Notes under the pieces: model-generated
Told to the model about the DNA's origin: nothing
What the model saw: only the letters and a program-made list of their open reading frames with translations
Databases searched by the model: none
Source of the DNA: Pseudomonadota bacterium
Lineage (GTDB): Bacteria; Pseudomonadota; Alphaproteobacteria; Rhizobiales; Rhizobiaceae
Length of the DNA stretch: 64,000 nucleotides
Reading direction: 5' to 3'
Assembly: GCA_023457435.1 (NCBI GenBank)
Contig: JAEWLS010000005.1
Coordinates: 124,001 to 188,000 of the forward strand
Position numbers and translations under genes: made by a program
Part shown: in pieces, positions 18,463 through 27,500 of the stretch
Layout: each line of letters opens with the position of its first letter
Numbering within the stretch: position 1 is the stretch's first letter

Positions 18463-20716
18463 CCGGATCCGATCGATTGATCATGGTTGGGGAGTAACTG
18501 CCGGTCCGCGCGGCGGGGACGTCGGGATTGACTGTATGGCTGGCGTCCATGGTCTCTGTGGCCCGCGAGGCGCTGCGGACGACGGCCTCGACATCACTTC
18601 CCAAATGATGCTGCAGGATACCGACCAGCGCATCAACGTCCGGCATCGGGATGTCGATGCGGGTTTCGAGGCGGCCGGACCGTAGAAGTGCGGGATCGAT
18701 TGCGGATGGATGGTTGGTGGCGCCGACGAGGATGACGCCTTCCGTCCGGACGGCTCCGTCCATCAGCTCCAGCGCGCGGTTAACGACGGCATTCCAGTAT
18801 TCATCGTGCTGGCCATGATCATGGCGACGGCGCCCGATTCCATCGATCTCGTCGATGAACAACAGGCATGGGGCGTGGGTCTTCGCTTCCTCGAAGGCGG
18901 CCGCCATACGAGCCAGCACATCGCCAAGGTGGGATGGCTCCAGCCATGTGCCGACGGAGGTGGCAAGCAGGGGGAGCCTCAGCGTGTTGCCGAGCGCCCG
19001 CGCATATGTGGTCTTCCCCGTACCGGGCGGGCCGGCCAACAACAGGCGCGTGCTCATCTGCGTCCAGCCAAGCGATCCTGCCTTCCACAGCGCAAGGTCG
19101 TCCCGCAGCGCCAGCGCCCAGTCGCGGGCTTCGCCATAGCCGGACAGCGTCTCGACCGTGAGCGTCGGCTTGCTGAGCGGTGCACCCTCTGCCTTGTCGA
19201 TTGCTTCCGGCAGAATGACGGTTGTGCCGCTGCCGACCCGCTCGCGCCGCGAGGTGGAGCCTTTGATGAAGCCGATCGACGCGGAAGATGCGTTCGACTT
19301 GCCAGGCTTTGCGTCCGGCTCGTCCTGTTGCGCCTGCCTGCGGGCGATCTGCGTGCACAGGAGATCGACACAGCGCTCGGGCGTCATGCCGGGTCGAATG
19401 GCCAGCGCCAGGTCCGGGATGGTGAGTAGCTCGCAGCCCTCCAGATACCGGGCCGCCGTCTCCTCGTCGAAGTCGACGACGAGATGCGTGGTCGACCGGG
19501 ATGCTGTTCCGTTCGGTGCATGGGCCTTGGCACTGCCGTTGCTACGCCGCATCGCAAGAAAGAGCCGCCGCTCGATCAACTGGATGGCGTCCAGCCCCAG
19601 CACCATCTTCATGGTCTCGAGGATGACTGCCGGCGTCACTGGGCCGCAGTTCAGATGGAGGTCGGCCGCATCGAGCAGCGCCTGCGGAACATTATCCTGA
19701 TCATCGGCCGTCAGCAGGATCGGATAGCTGTTGCGAATGGCGAGGCTGACCTGACGATCGACGATGCCGGTCCTGTCATCGGGAAGGTCGCGCTCGGCGA
19801 AGTGAACCAGGACCCGGCGCGATCCATCCGTCACCCGGACGTCGCGGACCGAACGCAGTTTATAGCCGCTCATGAGGCTCGCCTTGCCGGGCAGGATAAA
19901 GCCGAGACGGAAGAGATCGACAAAGCTCGTCTCGAAGCCGCTTGCCGATGCGATCACCGCAACGATCGGCTTTGGCCTTCGCAGGATGGCGCGGAGATCC
20001 GCAAGGTCATGGCCGGAATGCGCCACGGCTTCGCCCAGCATCAGCAGGGTCGCTACCGACGACGCCGATGGTGGCGTGGCATGCCCGCGCACCATCCGAA
20101 GCAGCGACCATCGGTCGATGGGCTGTCGGTCGACAGATCGGTCGAGGGGTTGTCGGTCAATCCGTCCGCTGCCACTACAAGGACCACGAGAGAGCTTGCG
20201 ACCAGCAGGTGTTGCCGATGGCTCCAGGTCGGAAGCGGGTACGGCCTCAGCCCGATCCTCGAGCATCAGCTGGATCGCCTCCGCGCGCGCAGCAGCCGCC
20301 TTCGCTTCATCTTCCGACGCTGCGCCCTTGCCGCCAGAGCGCTTCGACCGGGACGGCCGCTTGGCCTTGTCCGGTTCGCTTTTGCTGCTGGTGAGTGGCA
20401 GCCAGTCACTTTCGTCGTCGTCGGGGGGCGCCGTCCCATCGACATAGCGGCCCGGGTAAGGCGACCGCTCCAGCCCTGAAGCCGGAATGCCGAAGGCGTG
20501 GCGTAGCAAAAGCCGAACCTTGCCGGTGACCCACCCCTTAACGCGTTCGCCGACGGCGAAGATCATCTTGCCCGACCCGGTCTCAATCCGATTGACGACG
20601 CGCAGCGTCACCGCCTGATCGATCGCAACAAGTTCGGCATGGCGCTGCAGGCGCCGCAGCCAGTGACGGACCAGCCGCGTTCCCAACGGCGTCATCGGAT
20701 TGTCCTTCGCGGTCAT
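18299..20716 (-). CDS. FtsH-like AAA ATPase, protease and lid missing (805 aa)
   Basis: The C-terminal half holds one AAA module: Walker A GPPGTGKT near residue 560, Walker B LLFIDEID near 620, an ATNHPSAIDPALLRSGR segment with the arginine finger near 665, and the start of the post-core strand. The lid helix expected next is absent; it lies in the following M41 gene. The last 90 residues look unlike any AAA sequence. The N-terminal 500 residues include a basic linker (around 120-150) and a region with a weak second nucleotide-binding look. The start overlaps the stop of the 155-aa gene by ATGA. It is likely the unfoldase half of a two-component protease. Confidence 0.85.
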   Translation of the reverse strand: MTAKDNPMTPLGTRLVRHWLRRLQRHAELVAIDQAVTLRVVNRIETGSGKMIFAVGERVKGWVTGKVRLLLRHAFGIPASGLERSPYPGRYVDGTAPPDDDESDWLPLTSSKSEPDKAKRPSRSKRSGGKGAASEDEAKAAAARAEAIQLMLEDRAEAVPASDLEPSATPAGRKLSRGPCSGSGRIDRQPLDRSVDRQPIDRWSLLRMVRGHATPPSASSVATLLMLGEAVAHSGHDLADLRAILRRPKPIVAVIASASGFETSFVDLFRLGFILPGKASLMSGYKLRSVRDVRVTDGSRRVLVHFAERDLPDDRTGIVDRQVSLAIRNSYPILLTADDQDNVPQALLDAADLHLNCGPVTPAVILETMKMVLGLDAIQLIERRLFLAMRRSNGSAKAHAPNGTASRSTTHLVVDFDEETAARYLEGCELLTIPDLALAIRPGMTPERCVDLLCTQIARRQAQQDEPDAKPGKSNASSASIGFIKGSTSRRERVGSGTTVILPEAIDKAEGAPLSKPTLTVETLSGYGEARDWALALRDDLALWKAGSLGWTQMSTRLLLAGPPGTGKTTYARALGNTLRLPLLATSVGTWLEPSHLGDVLARMAAAFEEAKTHAPCLLFIDEIDGIGRRRHDHGQHDEYWNAVVNRALELMDGAVRTEGVILVGATNHPSAIDPALLRSGRLETRIDIPMPDVDALVGILQHHLGSDVEAVVRSASRATETMDASHTVNPDVPAARTGSYSPTMINRSDPDGSGPATAIAWASGWARRLRDAVWRRRPSSGDTRGAQPFNHGDRNADGRQGGAT

Positions 20717-21180
20717 TGGGTGCGCTCGCAGACCAGACGAAGCTCCGGCCGGACGTCTGCACGTGCCGGAACCTGCCCGCGGCGGGCGAGCCAGTGCCAG
20801 ACCAGGATGGCGGCGGGGTTCCTCACGTCGACCTGGCGTACCAGAGCCTGGAGCACGCCACGCGGGATTGGCACCTGCCGCTTGTTCCCCATCTGCGCAA
20901 AACGGATCGCAAGCCCAATCGCGGTGGCGGCATCATCCAGCGGCTGCGGCGCGATCTGGCAGGAACAGCCGAGACTGAGGCCGGAACGGATACGCCGGAT
21001 ACAGGGTTCACTGTGGCCGGCAGCATCGAGCAGCACAGCAAGCGGGCTCGAGGCCAGGGCCTCCTTCAGGGTGCCATGCTGGGCACGGGTCAAAGCGTGC
21101 TTGTCGCAGTCCGCGGTCTCCGCTCGGCCGCAGGCGTGATCGGGTCTGAGGTCGGATCGCATGGATGGGTTGTCGTTCAT
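20713..21180 (-). CDS. Unknown protein upstream of AAA/M41 pair (155 aa)
   Basis: No family recognised. The ATG at 21180 is preferred over the longer open frame to 21333 because GGGAG lies about seven bases upstream and the sequence before it is low-complexity. The product is soluble, with two Cys near residue 70 (a CSCQ pattern) and a helix-rich C-terminal half. Its stop overlaps the AAA start by ATGA (20713-20716), so it is translationally coupled to the AAA/M41 pair and may be an adaptor for it. Confidence 0.6.
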   Translation of the reverse strand: MNDNPSMRSDLRPDHACGRAETADCDKHALTRAQHGTLKEALASSPLAVLLDAAGHSEPCIRRIRSGLSLGCSCQIAPQPLDDAATAIGLAIRFAQMGNKRQVPIPRGVLQALVRQVDVRNPAAILVWHWLARRGQVPARADVRPELRLVCERTQ

Positions 21181-21262
21181 GACATGGGTCTCCCGTGGCG
21201 CGTCACGGCGCGCGAGGTCGAAGGCTGGTGATGAAAGGAGCTGGAGGTTGGGCTCTGCCCGA

Positions 21263-22297
21263 TCAGGGTCCGCCGCCGCGCGCGAAGCCAACGACGATCG
21301 GGCGCCGCTCGATGCGATGGGGCTCCTTGGCACTGCGGCGCCGCGTGCGCGACCTGCTCACCGCGATCCCGACGGCGCCGTCTTCCTCATCGTCCTCGTC
21401 CAGCGCTCCCGAACCGTCGTCGTCGTGCTCGTCGTCGCCCAGCTCAACAGTGGCGGCGAACACAGATCCAGAGCCGTCGCTGGCGCCGATTGCCCGCAGA
21501 CACGCTGCGCGAACCTCCGCCTGAACCCGTTGGGCAAACTTTGCCCGAAGCTGCAGCATGGCCTCTCCGGCATCCGGCACGCCGATCAGGTCACCGACCT
21601 CGTCCAGTGCGAAAACGCCGCTTGTCTGGTCGCGCCGCTCGCTGGAGCCATCGATGATCGCAACATCCACCCTGGAGACGCCAGCCACCCGTCCTTCGAT
21701 GTGCAGCCAGTCTCCGGCAATGAGGGCTGCGGCCATCATGCGCCTGCGCAGCACGTTCAGACGTCGCTCGGCATAGGAGGTGAGCGAACGCTTGACGTCG
21801 AACAGCAGGGCCAGGTGCCGGTCACGATCGACGAGGAAGAGATCGGGAATGTAGCTCGTTGCGTGGTGCACCTCGGAACGCAGCCGCAGTCCTTCCAGCC
21901 CAGCCCAGTCGTTGCGCTTCAACAGTTCGACCGCGGCAGGCACGATCGGCAGGGCTGTCTCCGGCGGCATCATCATCAGCGCCGGGTTCTCGGTGGCAAG
22001 GTGCGCCACGCCCCATTCGAGCAGCTTGCCCTCGTGGTACGTGACGGCACGCACGATCGAGTTGAGTTCGGCAAAGGGGCCAAAGACGGGATCGGCGCGA
22101 TCGCCCGCCGCCCTGATCGCGGCAATGGCACGATCGATCAGAACCTCGAAGTCGGTATCGCGCCGGGCGGCAGGCGTGTCAGGCTGGCCGACTGCCGACT
22201 GGACAGAGCGGCTGCCGGCGATGCCAGTCTGTGCGGTGGCGGCAGACCTGCGGACGTCAGCGGTCGGCCGCCGGCCAGCGGCTGTGTGATAGGTCAT
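21263..22297 (-). CDS. Candidate PD-(D/E)XK nuclease-like protein (344 aa)
   Basis: Residues 151-169 read IPDLFLV followed after a short turn by LLFDVK, which fits a PD-x14-DxK nuclease motif, with a possible helix-A glutamate at 90 (YHEGKLLEW). The N-terminal 45 residues are disordered-looking, and residues 280-310 form an acidic tract rich in Asp and Glu, followed by a basic tail. I do not recognise the exact family; it resembles conserved hypothetical proteins carried on integrative elements. It is the next gene upstream of the 155-aa gene in the minus-strand block. A nuclease role is an inference from the motif alone; the protein could equally be structural. Confidence 0.65.
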   Translation of the reverse strand: MTYHTAAGRRPTADVRRSAATAQTGIAGSRSVQSAVGQPDTPAARRDTDFEVLIDRAIAAIRAAGDRADPVFGPFAELNSIVRAVTYHEGKLLEWGVAHLATENPALMMMPPETALPIVPAAVELLKRNDWAGLEGLRLRSEVHHATSYIPDLFLVDRDRHLALLFDVKRSLTSYAERRLNVLRRRMMAAALIAGDWLHIEGRVAGVSRVDVAIIDGSSERRDQTSGVFALDEVGDLIGVPDAGEAMLQLRAKFAQRVQAEVRAACLRAIGASDGSGSVFAATVELGDDEHDDDGSGALDEDDEEDGAVGIAVSRSRTRRRSAKEPHRIERRPIVVGFARGGGP

Positions 22298-22354
22298 GGA
22301 GTGATCTCCCGATGAGGCTGAAAGCGACTGCCGATCAGGCGGCGCCGGACGTGG

Positions 22355-22654
22355 TCAGGCCGCGGCGCGGAGGCTAACCGATACGCAGGCATCATCGCCT
22401 GCATGCTCAGCGGCAATGTTTGCCGCCCGGCAGATGCAGTGGCGATGATGGTCGGCGAGCTGCCGTTCGGCCGAGCGCGCGCGCTCTTCTGTTGCCTTGT
22501 AGGCGAGCATCAGTGCGGCGACTGCCGAGAGCTGTCCGGCCGAGAGAGCTGCCAGTTCCAGCGTGACATCGACGTCAGTATGCCCGCCAGCAAGCTGGGG
22601 GCTCTTTCCGTGAACGGCTTCATTCCAGGGGGAGTTGCAGGTAACGGTATCCAT
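22355..22654 (-). CDS. Small hypothetical protein (99 aa)
   Basis: A short frame in the same direction as its neighbours, with a weak purine-rich GAGG site upstream of the ATG. The middle is an amphipathic Ala/Leu/Glu helix (around residues 33-65), followed by a His/Cys-containing patch (HHRHCICRA). No family recognised. It could be a small accessory protein of the HerA/PD-(D/E)XK block. Confidence 0.5.
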   Translation of the reverse strand: MDTVTCNSPWNEAVHGKSPQLAGGHTDVDVTLELAALSAGQLSAVAALMLAYKATEERARSAERQLADHHRHCICRAANIAAEHAGDDACVSVSLRAAA

Positions 22655-22995
22655 AGCCCAAGACCTCTAAGCAGGTTGCGGGTCAGGCCTTCGTCGATGT
22701 TAGCGCATCGGCGGAGGCCGTCCAAAACGCCGGGACCGTCCCGACGCCGAAAACACCCTGGCAGGATCCGCGGGCGATCGGAGCCCGCAAAATCAGCGAC
22801 TTGGAATCTTTGCGATCGATTGGTTAACGGGCGGCAGAGTGGCGCTACGCGCGCCAGGACCTCAGGCGTTCTAGTCGCCGACCAGGCCAGCTGAGACAAG
22901 CTCGGCATGCGAGGCGCGCTGTCGGAGCAGGCTCCAGACGAAGACAGCCCCGCGTCGGACGCAGGGCCGTCTCAATACCCGGGTAGGTGCTGCAA
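22655..22995. other. Intergenic region downstream of HerA gene
   Basis: This 341-bp stretch lies between the HerA-type gene and the small 99-aa gene. It should hold the promoter of the latter. Overlapping open frames on both strands here look like shadows. I see no strong hairpin or repeat. Confidence 0.4.
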
Positions 22996-24453
22996 TCAGC
23001 GTCCGAGCAGCCGCGCCAGCGCCGGGGACGTGGCGAATGTGCCTCGGCGCTCGACCACCCAGCAGTCTCGCTTGAGGCGTTGCAGCGCTGCCTTCGCCAC
23101 ACGAGGTCCCAGCCCGGTGCGGGCCCGGATCTCGGCCATCTCCAGCGGGATATGACCAGCAGCCGACAGGCAGGCGACGATCCGCTCGTCGGCTTGCTCC
23201 CGCGCCGCCCGCAGCACCGCCAGCCGCTCGGCCGGCGTCTTCGCAGGCCTCCCGTTGGCCACCGCCTCGAGGCCACTCGCAGCGATGCGAACCTTGGCGC
23301 CAGTGCCGACCCCGATCATTTTCGCCGCAAGCAGGTTGGAGATCGCCTCCTGGAAGGCGCTGCGGCGCTCGGTCGTGCCTGCAAGCAGCGCCAGCGCATC
23401 CTTCGCCATGCCGCCGCGGCCCTGCTGTGCCAGGATGTCCAGCAGCACCATCTCCATCGACGCGTCTTCAGCGTCAGCGTCGAGCACGACGTCCAACCGA
23501 ACCGGGTCCGCCGTCATGCCACCGGACGTCATCGGCTGTCTCAGCGAAGGAGGGGTCTTCGTCCGCTCATTCTCGGAACGGCCGCCAAGCTGCTCGCGGA
23601 TCGTTTCGATCGGCAGGATCGGGTTCTTCAGCCGCTCGATCATGTGATCCTTGCCAGCCTTGCCCGTCACCGGCATCCGGACGCGGACCTTGTCGAGCGG
23701 TCCGCCGAAGGCTGCGCCGCGGACGAGGAAGTCGCCCTTGTCGAAGGTGGAAAGGAACGCGGTTTCGCGCGGCCCGAGTCCCAGTTCTTCCGCGATGCGC
23801 TTGCGGTCGGATGCGTCCGAGACGTGACCGAAGATGCGGTTCTTGGTTTGCGAGGTCACGGCCTTGGCCACATCGGCAATGCGCTGGGACGCCACGACCA
23901 CGGTCAGGCCCAGTCTGCGGCCCTCCTTGACCGCATCGACGATCATTCTGGCCGCCTTGCCGGCGCCGCGCTCCGGCGCAAAGCGCTGCACCTCATCGAT
24001 CACGATGAGGTAGGGCTGCAGCAGCTCCGGGCGCAGTTTCAGCATCACGGCCAGACCCCGCTTCAAAACCGAAGCACGCGCGTCGTCGTCCAGCGCACGG
24101 ATGTCGAAGACGATCGAGGCGCGTCCGGCAACGATCTTCGGCAACTGGCGGATCGCCTGATCAATGGTGATTGCGGGATCGCCATTGTCACCACCGACGA
24201 CCAGGATGCCGTTGGGCGCCGCGTCCCGCAGGCTCGACATGTCGCCATCGGAATCGAACACCATGATCGGATAGCCGGCAGCCAGCGCCAGTTCCTCGAT
24301 CTTGCGCAAGAGCACGCTTTTGCCCTGCCCGGTCTGAGCGGCGACCAGCGTGTGCTCGCCGATGATGTGGTGGAAGTCGATCGCAACGGGCACGCCGTCG
24401 GGCGTGTCGGCGTAGATGGCATCGGCGATGACGGTCGAAGGAGAGAGGTTCAT
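22996..24453 (-). CDS. HerA/DUF87-type hexameric ATPase (485 aa)
   Basis: The protein has a HerA-FtsK fold. Walker A AQTGQGKS lies at residues 39-46, a FDSDGDM segment near 66-72, and Walker B LIVIDEVQRF at 149-158. A VVASQR sensor follows, with a KNRIFGHV segment typical of HerA. The C-terminal 150 residues contain a winged-helix-like region. HerA proteins pump or translocate double-stranded DNA and often pair with a nuclease, here perhaps the PD-(D/E)XK candidate downstream. The ATG at 24453 is preceded by AAGGA at good spacing; an upstream ATG at 24492 lacks one. The role in the element (maintenance, transfer or defence) is unresolved. Confidence 0.85.
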   Translation of the reverse strand: MNLSPSTVIADAIYADTPDGVPVAIDFHHIIGEHTLVAAQTGQGKSVLLRKIEELALAAGYPIMVFDSDGDMSSLRDAAPNGILVVGGDNGDPAITIDQAIRQLPKIVAGRASIVFDIRALDDDARASVLKRGLAVMLKLRPELLQPYLIVIDEVQRFAPERGAGKAARMIVDAVKEGRRLGLTVVVASQRIADVAKAVTSQTKNRIFGHVSDASDRKRIAEELGLGPRETAFLSTFDKGDFLVRGAAFGGPLDKVRVRMPVTGKAGKDHMIERLKNPILPIETIREQLGGRSENERTKTPPSLRQPMTSGGMTADPVRLDVVLDADAEDASMEMVLLDILAQQGRGGMAKDALALLAGTTERRSAFQEAISNLLAAKMIGVGTGAKVRIAASGLEAVANGRPAKTPAERLAVLRAAREQADERIVACLSAAGHIPLEMAEIRARTGLGPRVAKAALQRLKRDCWVVERRGTFATSPALARLLGR

Positions 24454-24551
24454 GAGACTGGTTCCTTGAACTGGATGAGGAAGAGGAGACACGTCCGGCG
24501 GCTGCCGGACGCCTATGCGTCGAGGGATCAGCCCTGTTGTTTGGGTGTGGC

Positions 24552-25346
24552 TTAGGCGGTGGGGGCCGACGTGTTGGCGCGAGGCTTGCGTTTCCGCCTG
24601 GGCTTTTCGAGCCAGTCTCGTTGCGCGAGTTCGTGCCCGACTTTGACACTTCCATCCGCGAAGACCACGCCGAGGCGATCAAGCCAATCGCTTTTGCGGG
24701 CCCTGGCATGGAGCCAGCACTCTTCCAGCAGCACATGCTCGAAGACGCGGTTCCCGTCCGCATCGAGGACGCAGTAGCCAACCACGATCTCATCAAGGCC
24801 GGGAGGGGTCGCCAGCATGGTTGCCGCCTCCACCTGGAGATGGCGGAAGATGGTGAGCTGCTGTGGCGAATTCAGTTCCTCACCTCCCCGGTGGCAGATG
24901 AGGCTGTTGCCGAAGTCGATGACGTCGCGCTCGATATAGTACTGCCTGTCGCCTGCGGTGTCGTAAGCGTCCGGAGCTGCCGAGAGCCGCCAGGCAATAT
25001 GCTCGAGCGCGTAGAGAAGTCGTTCGGGCGTCGGCAGGATGATGGCGCTGTCGGCAAGACGGCCGAGCAATTCGTCGCCGACCCACCAGGCGCGACCCTC
25101 AAGCACAGCCAGGTGCCAGTTCGGCTGCCCCTCCATGAGGACCAGATACTCGGCTCCCGACCATGCTCGGCTGATCGGAATTTCGAAGAGATGGAGGTGG
25201 AGTTCTGGCTTGCGGCCGGACAGCCACGGCTTTTGGTCTGCGGGCTCCTTGCGCTTGCGCCGCCGGACGGTTTTGCCGCGGGTGGTCGGTGTCTTCCTTG
25301 CAGACCGGGAGGCGCTGCGGGTCTTGGGAGAAGTGGAGTTGCTCAT
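24552..25346 (-). CDS. Unknown protein of HerA-AAA block (264 aa)
   Basis: Basic Ser/Arg/Lys-rich tail for the first 45 residues, then a compact mixed fold of about 190 residues containing ELHLHLFEIPISRAW, WHLAVLEGRAWWVGDELLG and a second half rich in aromatic residues and His. The C-terminus is again basic (RRKRKPR). No signal peptide or membrane segment. No family recognised. It lies in a run of same-strand genes with the HerA-type ATPase 98 bp downstream. The basic tails suggest nucleic-acid contact; that is inference. Confidence 0.7.
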   Translation of the reverse strand: MSNSTSPKTRSASRSARKTPTTRGKTVRRRKRKEPADQKPWLSGRKPELHLHLFEIPISRAWSGAEYLVLMEGQPNWHLAVLEGRAWWVGDELLGRLADSAIILPTPERLLYALEHIAWRLSAAPDAYDTAGDRQYYIERDVIDFGNSLICHRGGEELNSPQQLTIFRHLQVEAATMLATPPGLDEIVVGYCVLDADGNRVFEHVLLEECWLHARARKSDWLDRLGVVFADGSVKVGHELAQRDWLEKPRRKRKPRANTSAPTA

Positions 25347-25414
25347 GTCGGATTCCTTGATCGGGGAGAGACGTGTCCGGGCCGGTCACGGCCCGGACTT
25401 CTTTCGAGGGGTGG

Positions 25415-26803
25415 TTAGGCGTCAGCGTTGCCGTTGACCGCAGCGTCGTCGGCGGTGTTTGCCGCCTTCTCAGCCGCCCTGGCCTCGCGCAGGGTCTGCT
25501 TCTCGGCCTTCGCCTTGTCGCGCTTGGCCTTCTCGGCGGCCTTCTTCGCGTCAGCCTTCGCGCGCTCCTTGGCCTGCTCGGCCTTGATCCGCTCGGCCTC
25601 CGCCTCCGCTTCCATCTTCGCGATGACCGCATGGCTGCGCGGGGCGCGGTCGCCGAGCAGCCAGGCGAGCTGTGCCGCCACCGTGTCGGCCAGCCACCCG
25701 CCGACCTCGCCAGCCTTGGGCCAGCCCTCGAAGGCGCCGAGATCCGCCAGCGTCCGCCACAGCGCGTACCAGCGATCGTCGCGCGTGATCGGCTCTTCCT
25801 GCGTTGCCCCCTCGAGCGGGCCGTTAAGGTCCTCCACCGTGAGCCAGGTGGTCCGCTCGATCCGCTTGCGCAGGATCCGGGCGGGCGCGATGAAGGGCCG
25901 TTGTGCGTCCTTCACCACGATGCGCCTGCCGCGACGGTGCGGCTCCAAGGTCACCAGAGTCAGCGTGAGCAGCGCCTCGGCCTCGTCCATGACCTGGCCG
26001 ACCTCGATCGCGGTCCGCTCGGCGATCCGCGCCCTGAAGCCTGCCATGCCGCCATCGTCCGGAACGGCGCCCGGCTTGGCTTGCTCCTGGCCCAGCATGG
26101 CTTTCACCCGCTTGACCGACAGCTTCTCGCCGGCCTCGGCCGCGACCAGCACCTCCTCGACCCGTTGAGTCTCGGCGGTCGCCATCACGTAGAGCGAGCT
26201 CGCCGCGATGCCGAGCCGTGCCAGCCGCGCGCGGTGCTCGCGCAGGTTCCTATGGACCCGTGCGAGGTTCTCCGCTCCGGTGCGGGAGATCCCGAAGGCG
26301 CCCTTCACCAGCTTGCCGAAGGCCTTCTGGTCTGGTGCGATCTGATGCACCGCATCCATCACCGCGCCGCACTCGAAGACGTGCTCCGTCGAGCGGCGCC
26401 CGAGCTCGGTGTAGGCGAGGCGCAGCGCCTCGACTGCCTGAGCCTCGTCTTCCGAGAGACCATAGGCGGCGTAGTCCGGCGCGGCCGCGATCTCGTCAGT
26501 GGCAGCGTTGGACTTCAGCTTCGCCTTGCGGCTCTGCTTCTTGGGCGCCATCTCGCCCATGGCCTCGGCCACCGCCTCGGTCGCCGGATCTGCTGCTGCT
26601 CCGGTGGGCGCGGCCGCCTCCAGTTCCGGCGCGGCTTCCGCGGGCGCTCCGGCCCCGGCTTCCGCCTCGACCTCGGGCGACTTGATGTCGCCCGATGCCT
26701 CAGCATCGACCGTGACGTCCGTCACGACCTGCCTGGTTGCGTTCTCCGTCGCCTCGACCTCAGTCGTGGTCTCGACTTCATTCTGCTCGTTCTGCTTCGC
26801 CAT
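25415..26803 (-). CDS. Acidic/coiled-coil protein, DUF3102- or partition-like (462 aa)
   Basis: Three parts can be seen. Residues 1-110 are a Glu/Ala/Pro/Thr-rich disordered segment. Residues 115-330 form a helical domain containing FGKLVKGAFGISRTGAENL and a VEEVLVAAEAGEKLSV segment, similar in pattern to DUF3102/ParB-fold helix-turn-helix domains. The last 60 residues are a Lys/Glu/Ala coiled coil. It has a start-proximal site GATATCC rather than a clear GGAGG. As the first gene of the minus-strand block, next to the 21-bp repeat region, it could bind that DNA as a partition or replication factor. That is speculation; I would not give it a function. Confidence 0.7.
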   Translation of the reverse strand: MAKQNEQNEVETTTEVEATENATRQVVTDVTVDAEASGDIKSPEVEAEAGAGAPAEAAPELEAAAPTGAAADPATEAVAEAMGEMAPKKQSRKAKLKSNAATDEIAAAPDYAAYGLSEDEAQAVEALRLAYTELGRRSTEHVFECGAVMDAVHQIAPDQKAFGKLVKGAFGISRTGAENLARVHRNLREHRARLARLGIAASSLYVMATAETQRVEEVLVAAEAGEKLSVKRVKAMLGQEQAKPGAVPDDGGMAGFRARIAERTAIEVGQVMDEAEALLTLTLVTLEPHRRGRRIVVKDAQRPFIAPARILRKRIERTTWLTVEDLNGPLEGATQEEPITRDDRWYALWRTLADLGAFEGWPKAGEVGGWLADTVAAQLAWLLGDRAPRSHAVIAKMEAEAEAERIKAEQAKERAKADAKKAAEKAKRDKAKAEKQTLREARAAEKAANTADDAAVNGNADA

Positions 26804-27500
26804 CGCGATATCCTTTCAGCTGGCGTTGAACAAAGGCACCGACCGTCCCGTCAGGGCGGCCACCCGGGAACCCCCGGGCATATGCGGGCACCAGCAGCTT
26901 GAGGTTGGAGGACATGGCCCGGCAGCTTGTGGGCAACCGGGTCGGCGAGAAGGCGCGCCGGAGCATCGACCGGGCGGACTGCAACGCGCAGCCAGTCCGG
27001 GTCCGACGACCGGGACGACATGGGTCGAGGGCTCCGCTCGGGACGAGCGGAGGGGTGAAGCGTGTTCAAGGTGAACACTCCCTGTTTGCGGCACAAAGGG
27101 CCGCGACCGACGGAGCCCTCGGACAATCAGCCCGAGAGCGATGGAGCGCCGAAGAACCCGTCCGCACCCGCTAGGGGCACGGCGTTCGGCAGTCAGTGGC
27201 AGGGAGCCCGATCCGTCGGGCAACGACGGAGGGGCTTAGCCGAGCCGGGCTATTCGCTTGGTGAGGGTCAAGTCGCTGCCTCCGTGGCAGGCTGCTGGGT
27301 GGATCCCGGCAGCGCGGACCGGTCGTATAGATGAAGAGACTGGGCGGCGCAACAGGAAAATGACAGAAAGTGCAGCGTAATCAGATAGTTAAATTGCGAT
27401 CGTCCGCGTTTGCTATCTGTTTACGTACGCCGTCGCCCGCGCATGGTGCACGTTGAAGCATCCTGACGTGCCCGCACCTCATCTCGATTTGTGCTGTTCC
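26804..27500. other. Gene-poor leader region upstream of 462-aa gene
   Basis: About 700 bp without a convincing gene. It is rich in short GC inverted repeats and contains the 6-5-6 palindrome at 27062-27078. It leads directly into the 21-bp repeat array. It probably holds the promoter of the minus-strand block; I could not place a sigma-70 pair with confidence. Confidence 0.45.
27062..27078. promoter_or_regulatory. Inverted repeat GTGTTC-N5-GAACAC, operator candidate
   Basis: A perfect 6-bp inverted repeat with a five-base spacer (GTGTTC AAGGT GAACAC) in the region upstream of the 462-aa gene. The size and spacing fit a dimeric repressor site. There is no matching copy elsewhere that I noticed. 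Confidence 0.35.

Noticed and set aside
17511..20716. AAA/M41 split as a sequencing frameshift
   Set aside because: The M41 gene has its own AAGGAGG and ATGA overlap, and the junction needs more than one shift to rejoin the frames.
22987..24555. 522-aa plus-strand ORF opposite HerA
   Set aside because: Its composition is rich in His, Arg and Asp and mirrors the HerA codons; HerA carries clear Walker motifs on the minus strand.
25373..26902. 509-aa plus-strand ORF opposite the coiled-coil gene
   Set aside because: Leu/Arg/Gly-rich composition typical of the complement of a GC-rich Lys/Glu/Ala coding strand; no ribosome site.
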